Position numbers and translations under genes: made by a program. From IMG/VR virus record IMGVR_UViG_3300044699_000088, positions 1 through 64,000 of that record: 64,000 bases of DNA. One strand, 5' to 3'. A model generated the notes under the pieces. The model searched no databases. It saw only the letters and a list, made by a program, of their open reading frames with translations, and was not told the DNA's origin. Shown in pieces: positions 35,940 to 45,517 of the stretch. The DNA is from a virus. Every line of letters starts with the position of its first letter. The first letter of the stretch is position 1.

Positions 35940-36704
35940 ATGAAGCCGCTCGACACGTACATCAACGCGCATCTCGGAGATGGCAACGACGGGGTAAACC
36001 ATATCACCGCCTTCCTTCTCTGTGAGCTGGTAGGGGAGTCGGCGACGTACCGATTCACTGATGCGCCAATCGCCATTGCCTGGGACGGGCACACTTGGCT
36101 CAACGTCAGTTTCACGATCTCCGAGATGGTTGCTGACGGCGAGGGGGAGCTTTCCTGCTCGGTCACTTTTGAGGATGCGAGTAAGGTCATTCGCGCGATC
36201 GCGTTCGCCGAGAACCTTCAAGACAACAGCATCACGGTCTGGGAGGCGTGGGCAGACCCGGCCACGAACGTCGTTCAAGGCGTGGATGTCATCGCCCAAG
36301 GCATCACCGACGGGGTCCGCTGCATGGGGGAGGACACCGGTATACCGACCGCCGTTGTCACCGTGCGCTCGGTCTATGGCGCATCGGGGCAGGCAGTGGG
36401 GCCGACGCAGGAGTACCTCCGCAATTGCCGATACTTCATCTTCAAAGGTCCGCAGTGCAAATACGCGGGCGGCGCCACAAGCTGCGATCGTCTTTACTCA
36501 ACGTGCCTGACGCTCGCGAACACGATCAACTTCGGCGGCTTCCGCTTCGCCCTCGATCCAGGGGAGAAAGTGCAGTGGGGAACGAATGACCCCGGCTATG
36601 TGCCACCGCGCCCATCGCAGCCGATTGATCCGTATGTTCCCGCGTCTGGTGATGTGATCTCACCCCCGCCGCTTCTAGGGCGCGGAGCAGGGAGGGGACG
36701 CTGA
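35940..36704 (+). CDS. Minor tail protein L-like, with Cys cluster
   Basis: Start 35940 overlaps the tape measure stop. The 254-residue protein has an N-terminal beta domain (TYRFTDAPIAIAWDGHTWLN) and the gpL-like Cys region CRYFIFKGPQCKYAGG, then CDRLYSTCLTLAN and FGGFRF. In lambda gpL the equivalent Cys residues bind a 4Fe-4S cluster; four Cys are present in matching order here. It would sit at the distal tail between tube and tip. Pro-rich C-terminus. Confidence 0.75.
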   Translation: MKPLDTYINAHLGDGNDGVNHITAFLLCELVGESATYRFTDAPIAIAWDGHTWLNVSFTISEMVADGEGELSCSVTFEDASKVIRAIAFAENLQDNSITVWEAWADPATNVVQGVDVIAQGITDGVRCMGEDTGIPTAVVTVRSVYGASGQAVGPTQEYLRNCRYFIFKGPQCKYAGGATSCDRLYSTCLTLANTINFGGFRFALDPGEKVQWGTNDPGYVPPRPSQPIDPYVPASGDVISPPPLLGRGAGRGR

Positions 36705-37273
36705 TGGCTATCTTCCCCGAAAGCGCCCGACGCAAGCCGCAGTACGGCTACGACAACACGCCGGAAGACAACATCAAGCGTACGCCGCCTGAGGCGGGGA
36801 ACAGCTACATCCGCGACTCGTGGGGCGGTCTGCGCTGGACCGCGCGCATGGACTTTCTTGTGTCCAGAGCCGACGCGAACATCATTTGGGCGTTCTATCT
36901 ATTGTCCCGGCTCTCCAGCTTCACCATATTCGATTTTGAAACCTCGGTAGTGACTGCCGTCTCGATCGGCACCGGGAACGGAGTGCTAACCGACTTCACG
37001 ATCCCCGGCAAAGAGGTCGAGGCGAGCGGTCTTCTCGTCTACAAGAACGCCGTAGCCACGGCGCTGTATACGAAGCTCGTAGGGACCGGGTCACAGGGAG
37101 AGGATCAGATCCGCTTCGCCACGGCACCAGCCAACGGCGTCGCGCTCACTCTCACTGGCACGCTTCGCCGCCGCTACACCGTCGAATTCGCCGAGCGGGC
37201 AACGCGCAACTCTCCGTCGTTTGACCGTGTTCACATTTCCATGAAAGTACAGGAGCGCTTTCCCTTGAGCTGA
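36704..37273 (+). CDS. Tail tip protein (DUF2460-like)
   Basis: The 189-residue product starts MAIFPESARRKPQYGYDNTP. It has strands typical of DUF2460/distal tail proteins (VSIGTGNGVLTDFTIP, then RRRYTVEFAERATRNSPSFD). The gene overlaps its upstream neighbour by ATG/TGA and lies directly before the tip attachment gene, in the lambda-type tail order. Confidence 0.65.
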   Translation: MAIFPESARRKPQYGYDNTPEDNIKRTPPEAGNSYIRDSWGGLRWTARMDFLVSRADANIIWAFYLLSRLSSFTIFDFETSVVTAVSIGTGNGVLTDFTIPGKEVEASGLLVYKNAVATALYTKLVGTGSQGEDQIRFATAPANGVALTLTGTLRRRYTVEFAERATRNSPSFDRVHISMKVQERFPLS

Positions 37274-37277
37274 CACT

Positions 37278-40200
37278 ATGGCCGATCGCCGCAGACCATC
37301 GGAACACCCGACCTTCACGTCGCTCTACCAGCAGCAGTTCACGCCGGAAGGTCAGGCCTTTTACGTCTTGCGAAGCGATCCTACGCGGGCATATCTCGTA
37401 GACCCGACGACCCACAGCGGCGCGATCGAGTATCCCGTTGAATACGTCAACTGGCTCCTTCGTCCCGCTCCTCCAACAGCCGGCGACGTTCGCGGCGCCG
37501 TCACCGGGCGCGAGTCGCGGGAGATCGGCGGCCAAGGCCTCAATGGGCGCATCGGTGTCGCTTACGGGCAAGTGCGTATTGCGCCGAGCATCTTCTTTGG
37601 GCCGCGCAACTTCGCCGCGGGCGGAGCCCCTTACGTCAACGTCATCGGCGTCGGCTACGGACTCTCTCAGGGTCCGTGCGATTCCCTCGTGGATATCGTT
37701 TTCCCCGCACGGCAAAACGCTTGCGGCGATGGTGGCGTCGGGAGCCTGGCAGTACGAGTTTTTCCAGGGCCTGCTCTCGCCGCCGGCCGCGTCCGTGCAT
37801 TTCCTAAACGTGATTGCGCCAGGAGATGCAGGCGTGGCGGCGACATTCGAAAGGTATCCCGGCCTGTGCTATGTGGCCGCGACCCTCGTATGGGAAGCCG
37901 CCGCATGGGCTGGCATTCCCGGTGCGTTCCCCATCCCGCTCTTCATACTCAAGGGTCGGAAGGTGCGCAACTATACGTCGGGGCTTGACGTCTGGTCGGA
38001 CAACCCCGCCTGGTGTCTTGCCGATTACATCGTCTCGACGCAGTACGGAAGGGGAGCAACTGTCAACACGCAAAGCGTGATCGACGCCGCAACGTACTGC
38101 GATGAGACCTTTGTCAATACGGCGACCGGGCTCTCTGCCAAAAAGCACACGTTGAACTATTTCCTCCTTCGCGGCGCGAGCCACAAAGCCCACATCGACG
38201 CCATGCGTGCGCACTTCCGTTGCAATGTCATCGAGCGCGGCGGGGAAATGATCTTCGTCATCGACAAGGACAAATCCCCGGTGATGACGTTCAATGAGGC
38301 GGAAGCGGTGCCTATCTCCATCGAGCGTATGGGCGGGAGCGGCGTTCCGAATCAGGTCGTCGTCAAATTCCCCGATCCGCTCAACAACTATGAGCCGGTG
38401 CCGGAGTACGCGAGAACTGCCGCTGTCGATGCTGGCACGGCGATCACCAAGGAAGCGGACTACGAGCTCGAAGGTGTGAGCGACGGGGTTCACGCTGCGA
38501 GCGAGGCGTTTTATCTGCTCAATTCGCGGCTGAATAATCTCCGAGTCGTCTTGCGTGCCGTGCATCCCAAGGCCATGCAGCTCGAGCCGGGTGACGTGAT
38601 CGAATACACGACCGCGACGTTCGGGCTTGCGTCGTTTCTGCTTCGCGTGCTTCGTGTGACACGGGCCGCCGATGGAACGGCATGGACGATTGAGACATGC
38701 GGGCATGACCCGGCGGTCTACACGTTTCAGTCGCGAGCGATCGAGACGTATCCGATACCGGCCCTGCCGGACCCATTTGCCGTACCTTCGGCGCCGACGG
38801 CTCCATCTGGCGCATCAACGCTGACGATTGGCGACGGACTCACCGTGTATCCCAACAAGGTCGGCGTGACTTGGGATCATCCGGGATGGCCGTATGCCTT
38901 GATGTATGCGGTTACAGCGCAGACCGCGATTGAAGCTGAGTCAACAATTGCAGAAGTAGAGAGCGGACCGGTCTTCGTCAATGTCGAAACCCTACCTGTC
39001 ACGATCCGTGTCTATGCATTCCGGGCAATCAGTGGCGTCGTGAGTGCAGCATGCGCGGGCACGGTTGACCCGGTGACGATGTATGGCACAGCGGAATGGC
39101 CGCAAAACATAACGCTCATGCCCGAAGCCGATGGACGAGTCATGCTCGCCATTGTCAAGGCGCCACGGAGAACCCGCGCACTCTATGGCACCTCATATTG
39201 GACGCAAAGCGGCATCACGTCATTCGACGGAACCAAGATCAACGACGGAAATCTGGTTGTGGCGGCCGGTGTCATCAGCAACGGCGACACGCTCACGATT
39301 GACTTTGGCTTGGGCAATGCAAAGACAATTCGTGAGGTACGCGCCACATTCTCTTCCTTCACTGGAGCTGCGCTCGATAATCCAAATCCCATCGTAAGCC
39401 TGAAAACGTCGGCAGACGCGGTTACGTTCGGTTCGGATGTGATCATTGACGGTACGCAGTACATTGGTTTCGCGAAGGTCGGCGATGTCCCGTTCTCGAT
39501 CCACGTTCCGATCCCGGAAGTAGGGGTGGATCTGGGGCCACATCGAGCATGGCGATTCAAGTTTGCGACAACCGCGCTGCAGACCGCCTACACACTCTCT
39601 GAGTTTCAGATCTACGAGTTCGCGAGTGATGAATCCGACTTCATGCTCGGTTACAACATTTACGACATGGCAACAGGCACAGCGCGCTTTCATAAGTTCG
39701 TTGCCCAGGATCATGATTTTACAGTCTCGCCGATTGATGTCACCGCATTCACGCGGAATGAAATGACCTGGAGCAATTTCCGCGTTGCAGTTCGGGTATG
39801 CGGCGTGAGTTTGTCCAAGCTGCAAAGCAACAACCTCGACGCCTACTACGGGTTTGGCTATGGGGGTGCCAGCACGTCGAGTCAATTGGCATCGACGGCG
39901 GGCGCCGAGACGCTGCAAAACAAGACGCTAGATGTACCGGTCGTCGCGGACTTCACCAACGCGCAGCACAATCATCAGAGCGCAGCCGGTGGCGGCCTGC
40001 TCTCTGGTGATGGCATCTCGCCGACAACGGGCACGGGGGCAGTCGTGCGGGCAGCCTCGCCTCAGTTCACGCTCAACGTCGGCATTGGCACGCCGGCACA
40101 ATCGAAGATCGGCGAAATCATCGCTGGTGTTTTGGCTGCCGTGAGCGACGCGGCCGGACTCCAGGTTAGTCCAACATTTGGAGCCGGTGCGCAGGCTACC

Positions 40201-41145
40201 GCCTACGGAATCTCGACGGCAATGAATTCTGCTCCTGGTGTCTACACGATTGCCCATGTCATGGGAAACCGTGTTCATGATGGCTCCGTTGGAGCGGGCG
40301 CGACCTGGACGCAATTCACGTCTCTCTATATTGACGCACCCACGGCCGGGTCATCGATCAATCGGGCGATTCTCGTGGCTGGGGGAACGAGCGAGTTCGG
40401 TGGGCCCGTGCTCGTCCCTACTGCCGCCGTTGACACCAATACGACGCAAGCCGCGTCTACCGCCTTCGTGCTCGCACAAGCCGCGTCCGCGAATCCCCTC
40501 ATGAATGGCACGGCGGCGCCCGGAACCTCCACCCGCAATGCCCGCGGTGACCACGTGCATCCGACGGACACAAGCCGCGCGCCGATCGCCTCGCCAGCAT
40601 TCACCGGCACGACGATGTCCATCACGAGTACTGCGAGCGTGCGCTACACGCTTACAGGCGCAACGGCAAGCGGAGACTCTGACATCCGGTTCATCAATTC
40701 TGCCGCCACCGTTCCTTACGATTGGTTGATTCAAGCGCTCCAGGGCGGCACATTACGAATCTACGACAACGCAGGCGGATCGGTCGGCGAGCGGTTCACC
40801 ATCGACCAAGCGGGCCTTGTGGGAATCAATCAGGCGATCCCGCTCAAGAGGCTCGACGTGACTGGCGATATTGCTGTCAACACCGCCGGGAATGGGCTGT
40901 ACGTCAAGGAAGGAACCAACGCCACGATGGGAGTGGCCGTACTCGTAACGGGGGTCAAGGTCGTCTCGACGACAAAGGTAACCGCGAACAGCAGAATCTT
41001 CCTGACGGTCCAAGTCCTCGGGACTGTCGCAGCGCCGAAGGCAATCGCCGTGACCGCGCGGACTGCTGGCACGAGCTTCACGATCACGAGCTCCGACGCG
41101 ACGGACACCAGCTCTATCGGCTGGCTCATTATCGAGCCCTACTAG
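37278..41145 (+). pseudogene. Tail tip attachment / receptor-binding protein (gpJ-like), one frameshift
   Basis: The first 140 codons (VYGQV-like text VAYGQVRIAPSIFFGP, then GYGLSQGPCDSLVDIVF) continue in another frame as HGKTLAAMVASGAWQYEFFQ after one extra base in TTTTCCCC near 37700. The repaired protein has about 1288 residues. The N-terminal third is a tip hub (DNPAWCLADYIVSTQYGRG, RCNVIERGGEMIFVIDKDKS). The middle has fibronectin-like and discoidin-like domains, and the C-terminus has collagen/fibre text (STRNARGDHVHPTDTSRAPI) ending SIGWLIIEPY. It likely contacts the host receptor. Confidence 0.85.
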
Positions 41146-41156
41146 GAGCGATGACG

Positions 41157-41435
41157 ATGGCAGACGCAACCCCAACAACTCCGATAACAGACACCGTAAC
41201 TGGCGTCGACCTCATGAAGATTTCGATTCAACCGGTGCCGGGTAGCGCAACTGGCGAGATTCACTATGTGATTCAAGAAACATGGAGCAGCGGGAAATTG
41301 ACGGTACGGCAGAACACCGTCCGTCCAACTGAGTTCATTGCGTGTCTGGCCGCGTTCTGTCAGGCAACGCCGAAGAAAAAGTTTCTGCAGTTCTTGGTAG
41401 CAAACGGTTACGAAAACAATCTAACGGCTACGTAA
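41157..41435 (+). CDS. Hypothetical tail-end protein
   Basis: ATG 41157 is chosen over 41151 because AGGAG is then at normal spacing. The 92-residue product (MADATPTTPITDTVTGVDLM) is a small beta/helix protein with TWSSGKLTVRQNTVRPTEFI. It may be a tail fibre accessory. No family recognised. Confidence 0.55.
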   Translation: MADATPTTPITDTVTGVDLMKISIQPVPGSATGEIHYVIQETWSSGKLTVRQNTVRPTEFIACLAAFCQATPKKKFLQFLVANGYENNLTAT

Positions 41436-41450
41436 AGGAGGGATCGACAC

Positions 41451-41606
41451 GTGCTAGAGACTCTGCTCGTTGTCGGGGTGGTCATTATTCTGCTCGTGCT
41501 CTTCAATCAATACGTGAGCTTAGGCCAGCCAGCGCGCAACGTCATCACCGTGATTGTCGCAATTCTCCTATTGGTTTATGTGCTTCGGGCGTTTGGGATC
41601 GTTTAG
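41451..41606 (+). CDS. Two-TM small membrane protein (Thivi_2564-like; possible holin)
   Basis: A GTG start after AAAGGAGGGA encodes 51 residues with two transmembrane helices (LLVVGVVIILLVLF and VITVIVAILLLVYVLRAF) joined by a short turn (NQYVSLGQPARN). The pattern is that of the Thivi_2564 family, found in phages and bacteria. Its position just before a peptidase gene makes holin or pinholin a reasonable guess. Confidence 0.65.
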   Translation: MLETLLVVGVVIILLVLFNQYVSLGQPARNVITVIVAILLLVYVLRAFGIV

Positions 41607-41617
41607 GCAAGGTGACT

Positions 41618-42013
41618 ATGGTCATTGTTTGGAAGCTGGCCCCGGAGCTCGAAAAGCTCCGCTCGCAAATCGACGAGCGATGGCCGAAGCGTAACCGCGC
41701 TTCGGACGGGACCATCGCGGACGATGCGCATATGGCAGCCGGGACGAGCGACCACATCCCCAACGCCGATGGCATCGTTACCGCGTTCGATATCACGAAC
41801 GATCCAAAGGGCGGATTCGACGCTGGCAAGTTTGCGGAAGTCCTTCGGATCAGTCGCGATCCGCGGATCAAGTATGTGATTTTCGACAGGCGCATTTTCA
41901 GCTCACTTGTTCAGCCATGGATCTGGCGCGAGTACAAGGGCGCAAATCCACACACCAAACACGTGCACGTCTCCGTCGGCGGGGATCAGGTGCCGTGGAA
42001 GCTACCAATGTAG
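41618..42013 (+). CDS. M15-like peptidase, probable endolysin
   Basis: The 131-residue protein has the zinc-peptidase layout SDHIPNADGIVTAFDITNDP followed by NPHTKHVHVSVGG near the end. His and Asp of the first motif and the last HVH are the expected metal ligands, as in VanY/endolysin M15 enzymes. It lacks a cell-wall-binding domain and signal peptide, which fits a Gram-negative phage endolysin released by a holin. Confidence 0.7.
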   Translation: MVIVWKLAPELEKLRSQIDERWPKRNRASDGTIADDAHMAAGTSDHIPNADGIVTAFDITNDPKGGFDAGKFAEVLRISRDPRIKYVIFDRRIFSSLVQPWIWREYKGANPHTKHVHVSVGGDQVPWKLPM

Positions 42014-42028
42014 GAAAGAGGGAGGGCG

Positions 42029-42337
42029 ATGATGAAGCTGTTCGTTGAATTTGTGAAATCAGGTATTCGGTATCTCTTAGCAGCGCTGTTCGGTGCGCTT
42101 GTGCTTAGGAACGTGGTCTCCGCGGAACTAGCGGCCAGCATCTTGGACTCGTGGCCGATGACGATTGCCACATGGATCGTCACATTCGCGTTTCCACTCG
42201 CCTGGATGTGGCTAAAAAATCAGAAATGGATTCAAACAATCGTGACGGCTCTACGAATGCCGGCCGGTACATCGACGGAAGTACTGGAGGCCACGGTCAA
42301 AGCCGACGGGCCAAAGATTGTGACGGTGGTGCCGTGA
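42029..42337 (+). CDS. Membrane protein, holin-like
   Basis: The 102-residue product has two hydrophobic helices (YLLAALFGALVLRNVVSAEL and TIATWIVTFAFPLAWMWL) and a charged C-terminus. A ribosome site GGAGGG precedes the ATG. It lies next to the peptidase and is a second holin or antiholin candidate. Confidence 0.6.
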   Translation: MMKLFVEFVKSGIRYLLAALFGALVLRNVVSAELAASILDSWPMTIATWIVTFAFPLAWMWLKNQKWIQTIVTALRMPAGTSTEVLEATVKADGPKIVTVVP

Positions 42338-42702
42338 GGCGGGCTCAGTGCGGCATCTCGGCACTGCTCGCGCTACTGATGCTGAGCTGCTCATCCGCCG
42401 CGGGCATGCCTGCACGATCGCCGCTAGAGATCGCGCGGCTGTCTTACGTCGATGCTTCTCTCGTTTACGAAGTCACTATGCGCACGGTGAGCGATCTCCG
42501 TGCGGCACGTCTACTGAGCGACCCGCAATGGTCGCGAGTGGAACACGCACAGAGTGTGGTGCGCGTTTTGGGGCCTCAAGTGAGGGCAGCTCTCGACCTG
42601 TGGGCCGTTACAGGTCGAGAGCCTGTGGACTATTCGGTCGCGATCGGGAAGCTGTATGCGGCCTTCGCCGAAATCAAAACGGTGCGAGCGGAGGTGTTTT
42701 GA
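42334..42702 (+). CDS. Small lipoprotein, possible outer spanin
   Basis: A GTG start overlaps the previous stop. The N-terminus is a lipoprotein signal (CGISALLALLMLSC with a Cys at the lipobox). The mature 100 residues are helical (TMRTVSDLRAARLLSD). Its place after two membrane proteins and an endolysin fits an o-spanin-like or other envelope-disrupting role, but the length exceeds that of lambda Rz1. Confidence 0.5.
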   Translation: MRRAQCGISALLALLMLSCSSAAGMPARSPLEIARLSYVDASLVYEVTMRTVSDLRAARLLSDPQWSRVEHAQSVVRVLGPQVRAALDLWAVTGREPVDYSVAIGKLYAAFAEIKTVRAEVF

Positions 42703-43106
42703 TGGCGAATAGCAATGCGACGCTCACCCTAGAGGCGTTTAAGCTGATCGCCGATCTTGCCGCGCGAGCGATGGAGGCGCGCAACAGAGCCCGCGCCGTC
42801 GCCGCCGCTGCCGGTGTGTCAGACGCTGACTTGGACGCAGCCGATGCTCGTTTCGCGACGGTCTATCCCGATCCATTGCCGCCAGTGGTCACGCCTCCAC
42901 CGCCTCCACCGATCGAGTTCCCCGCCGCCGGCATGCCGAAGTACAACGACAACGTGACGGGACCCACGCCGAGCGATGACGTTCTTAAAGCCATGGGATT
43001 CAAGGTGACCGATTATGTTTGCGAGAACAACCTTGGCCAGTGGTCGGTCACGCCATTCGATCAGCTCAGGAATCCAGACTTCCGCCCCGTGCGGCAGATT
43101 AAATAA
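42702..43106 (+). CDS. Hypothetical protein with Pro-rich linker
   Basis: A 134-residue product begins with a helical, Ala-rich region (ALTLEAFKLIADL-like; EARNRARAVAAAAGVSDADL), has a poly-Pro linker (VVTPPPPPPIEFP), and ends in a small folded domain. It overlaps the preceding stop by one base. Function unknown. Confidence 0.6.
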   Translation: MANSNATLTLEAFKLIADLAARAMEARNRARAVAAAAGVSDADLDAADARFATVYPDPLPPVVTPPPPPPIEFPAAGMPKYNDNVTGPTPSDDVLKAMGFKVTDYVCENNLGQWSVTPFDQLRNPDFRPVRQIK

Positions 43107-43116
43107 GCGAGGAGGA

Positions 43117-43407
43117 ATGAAAACTAAACGAACGATTCTCAGGTCCATCCAGAAAACAGTGCGAAATCTCCCTCAGCAACTCGCTCAGCAACTCACTAAA
43201 TTTGAAAGGAAAATCATGTCCAAAATTGAAGAAGTCCTAACCAAGATCGATACCGCCACTAACGAAGCAGCGGACAGGGTTGCAGCATTGATCGCCGATA
43301 TCGGCAATCTCACCCCTGAGCAGCAGGCCGAAGCTGACAAGATCGTGACGCGGCTGCAGTCCATCGCGGCCAATCCGGACAACCCCGTTCCCCCGGTTGA
43401 AGTCTAA
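43117..43407 (+). CDS. Small helical protein
   Basis: Two starts are plausible. ATG 43117 follows GAGGAGG, and an internal ATG at 43216 (MSKIEEVLTKIDTATNEAAD) follows GAAAGGA. The shorter form has the cleaner amphipathic helix (DRVAALIADIGNLTPEQQAE) and ends NPDNPVPPVEV. The family is common in phages and of unknown function. A terminator follows. Confidence 0.6.
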   Translation: MKTKRTILRSIQKTVRNLPQQLAQQLTKFERKIMSKIEEVLTKIDTATNEAADRVAALIADIGNLTPEQQAEADKIVTRLQSIAANPDNPVPPVEV

Positions 43408-43490
43408 ATACGAAAAGCCCTGCTCGTTGCAGTCCGATCTGATGCCGAGTCTCTCCGGCTGATGGCGGCGCACCAACGGGCGAGGCGAAG

Positions 43491-43530
43491 GCTCCCCGGT
43501 TCGGTCTGCCGGCCGGGGGGCTTTCGTTTT
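43491..43530 (+). terminator. Intrinsic terminator of the late operon
   Basis: Stem GCTCCCCGG (43491-43499) pairs with CCGGGGGGC (43513-43521), with one G-T wobble, followed by TTTCGTTTT. It closes the rightward late transcription unit after the lysis genes. Confidence 0.8.
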
Positions 43531-43563
43531 GATGCTTCATTTCACGGAAAGGAGTGCTTCACC

Positions 43564-43635
43564 ATGGAAATCTTGATCGCGTTGTTTGTCATCTATTCGA
43601 CGGTCGTCGCGGTGCGGCCGGCGATTGTGACGTGA
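43564..43635 (+). CDS. Tiny membrane peptide
   Basis: ATG 43564 after GAAAGGAG opens a 23-residue frame that is almost wholly hydrophobic (MEILIALFVIYSTVVAVRPA). It may be a real small membrane peptide; its length makes this uncertain. Confidence 0.4.
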   Translation: MEILIALFVIYSTVVAVRPAIVT

Positions 43636-43669
43636 GCGCATGCCGCCGGTTTGCCCCGCTAGATTTCTG

Positions 43670-43698
43670 TTGACAGTGTACACGTATCGGTGTACAGT
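43670..43698 (+). promoter_or_regulatory. hicAB promoter with overlapping operator
   Basis: TTGACA and TACAGT are exactly 17 bases apart. A perfect inverted repeat TGTACAC (43677-43683) / GTGTACA (43690-43696) fills the spacer and touches the -10. The hicA ATG is six bases after the -10, so the transcript is leaderless. The HTH of the HicB protein is the likely ligand, giving autoregulation. Confidence 0.85.
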
Positions 43699-43703
43699 GA
43701 GTC

Positions 43704-43883
43704 ATGAAGCGCCGAGACCTAGAAATCAGCCTGACCAAATGCGGCTGGCGATTTCTGAGGAGTGGCGGCCGACATGACGTGTGGACGAACGGTGAACGCG
43801 AAGAAGCGATTCCGCGCCACCGTGAGATCAACGAACGGCTAGCTCGCGCGATTCTACGGCGCGCATGCAAGGGGCAATCATGA
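43704..43883 (+). CDS. hicA: HicA-family toxin
   Basis: The 59-residue protein shows the HicA dsRBD-like pattern: KRRDLEISLTKCGWRFLRSG, GRHDVWTNGE with the catalytic His, and IPRHREINERLARAILRRA. HicA toxins cleave mRNA. Its start is at or next to the transcription start. The antitoxin gene overlaps it by ATGA. Confidence 0.88.
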   Translation: MKRRDLEISLTKCGWRFLRSGGRHDVWTNGEREEAIPRHREINERLARAILRRACKGQS

Positions 43884-44293
43884 GATTTGAGGGACGAGTA
43901 GTTCGCGATGGGCGGCTGTGGCTCGCGGAGATCCCGATCCTACAGGCAATGACGCAGGGACGGACGCGAAGAGAAGCGCTAGAGATGATCGGCGATTGGT
44001 TAGAGGCCATGGTCAACCGAGACGGGTTCAAGGCGACGGTTTACCCGCTGGGCTCAGTGTTTGAGGTCGCCGGGAACGATGCCGCGGCGATGACCGCGTT
44101 GCTGCTCAAACGTCGACGGGAGGCCGTTGGGCTCTCTCTACGGGAGATGGCCGCGCGGCTTGGGGCCTCCTCGCGAAACACTTACGCTCGGTATGAGCGT
44201 GGCGCCTCGGTGCCCACCGTGGAGAAACTCGACGCTCTTCTCAAGGCGGCGTCACCGGGCGAGGATTTCGTCATTCGCGCGTCCGCACACTGA
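43880..44293 (+). CDS. hicB: HicB-family antitoxin with HTH domain
   Basis: Residues 1-55 form the partial RNase-H-like HicB fold (FEGRVVRDGRLWLAEIPIL, GRTRREALEMIGDWLEAM). Residues 75-130 are an XRE HTH (GLSLREMAARLGASSRNTYA, RYERGASVPTVEKLDALL) that would bind the inverted repeat upstream of hicA. Length (137) fits HicB proteins with a DNA-binding tail. Together with hicA it makes an addiction or defence module. Confidence 0.85.
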   Translation: MRFEGRVVRDGRLWLAEIPILQAMTQGRTRREALEMIGDWLEAMVNRDGFKATVYPLGSVFEVAGNDAAAMTALLLKRRREAVGLSLREMAARLGASSRNTYARYERGASVPTVEKLDALLKAASPGEDFVIRASAH

Positions 44294-44312
44294 GCCGACC
44301 CGCGCTCGTAGC

Positions 44313-44564
44313 TCATTCCCGTTCCCGCGCTTTCGCAGCCCGCGCCAACCCACCCATCCGCGCGATCTGACTTCGCCGCCACGGGCTCTCTTTGGCGCGG
44401 GCGGCTCTTCCCGCTTTGCCTGCAATCTCTCGGCGGAGCTCCGGGGTGCGCGCAGCGCAGGAGGCGAACCCGCCCATGCTGGCGATTTCGCGGCGACGCT
44501 CTAGGGTGAGGGTGGCGAGACCTCGGGGTTTGTGGGTGGTGCGTGGTGGCGGCGATGATCTCAT
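44313..44564 (-). CDS. KGG-type small basic protein (copy 1)
   Basis: Start 44564 is set by AGAAGGG upstream. The 83-residue product repeats a helix-GG unit: LERRREIASMGGFASCAA, ELRREIAGKAGRAARAK and RRSQIARMGGLARAAKA. This 'R..IA..GG.A' pattern is like KGG (stress-induced) proteins. It shares an operon with the secreted protein gene upstream. Confidence 0.65.
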   Translation of the reverse strand: MRSSPPPRTTHKPRGLATLTLERRREIASMGGFASCAARTPELRREIAGKAGRAARAKESPWRRSQIARMGGLARAAKARERE

Positions 44565-44584
44565 GGAGTTACCCTTCTCTCGGC

Positions 44585-45505
44585 TCAGTGACTCACGGCC
44601 CGTCGTCGGCACGGGTCAAGCGGCTCATCTTCAATGGTGATTGTGAACGTGCCGCTGGTAGGGGTGGCGACGTCCTGGCCAATCCATACGAACTGTTGAC
44701 CGGACGTAAGCGGATAGAAAATCAGGTATGGTTCTGCGGGCTCGCTTCGCTGCGTTAGCCGAGAAGACGCATTCACGGACGCTGCTTCGAGATATTTTGG
44801 GAAGCTAGTCGAGACAACAATACGGATTGGAATGCCTGCGGTTGCGGTGAATTCGTAGCGTTTGAAATAGGTGGTCTTGGCGACAGAGCAAGCGGCATCA
44901 GCGGGGCCGATGGCGCCGCTGACCTGCACATTCCGTGTCAATGTGCCGGCCGTTTGACAAGTCGTCGGTAGAGTCGGTGTTCCGCAAGTTAGAGCGAGGG
45001 TATATGCACCAGTGGCGAACTTCGCGACGAAGCCGAATCCGATGTAGTACGCTCCGGCCGTCGTAAACGTGTAGGTCACCGTTACTGGTGATGGTCCGTT
45101 GCTTTGCTTCAGGATGCTTCCGTTACTCTGGATGGTGACTAGCTGTTGATATCCGGTCGCCGTCGTTGCCGTGATCGTCAGCGTTTGGCCAGCCAGAGCG
45201 TTGAACGTCCACAGATCGATGTAGTACTCGCCGCTGAGGCATGATGGGTTTCCGTTCATGGTGGTATTGCACGACAGCGTAGGGGCAACAGTGCACGACA
45301 GGGGGCCGATTCTTTGCGCCGATGGTTGCGCCCGCTCGGCCAGCAACTTAGATACTTGCTGGACCATCCCCGGATCGGTCGTTTCGATGGCCGAATGGCC
45401 GCCGAGTGATTGGCGTGACTCCGGCCTGATGACGTGAGTCTGTCCGCCGAGAACTGACACGAAAACGAAAACCACAAACGCGGTGCTCGCTACCACTTTG
45501 CCCAT
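44585..45505 (-). CDS. Secreted protein with PPC-like beta domains
   Basis: The 306-residue product has a signal peptide (STAFVVFVFVSVLGGQ) and two repeats of a PPC (bacterial pre-peptidase C-terminal) fold. One covers about residues 85-170 (WTFNALAGQTLTITATTATG, YTFTTAGAYYIGFGFVAK), the other residues 180-300 (YEFTATAGIPIRIVVSTSFP). Cys pairs suggest disulfides. No peptidase domain is present. It is a moron that may alter the host surface. Ribosome site AGAGGGG. Confidence 0.7.
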   Translation of the reverse strand: MGKVVASTAFVVFVFVSVLGGQTHVIRPESRQSLGGHSAIETTDPGMVQQVSKLLAERAQPSAQRIGPLSCTVAPTLSCNTTMNGNPSCLSGEYYIDLWTFNALAGQTLTITATTATGYQQLVTIQSNGSILKQSNGPSPVTVTYTFTTAGAYYIGFGFVAKFATGAYTLALTCGTPTLPTTCQTAGTLTRNVQVSGAIGPADAACSVAKTTYFKRYEFTATAGIPIRIVVSTSFPKYLEAASVNASSRLTQRSEPAEPYLIFYPLTSGQQFVWIGQDVATPTSGTFTITIEDEPLDPCRRRAVSH

Positions 45506-45517
45506 TTGATCGCCCCT

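Noticed and set aside
37804-38706. Leftward open frame of 300 codons
   Set aside because: Antisense to the tail tip gene, whose coding text is strong.
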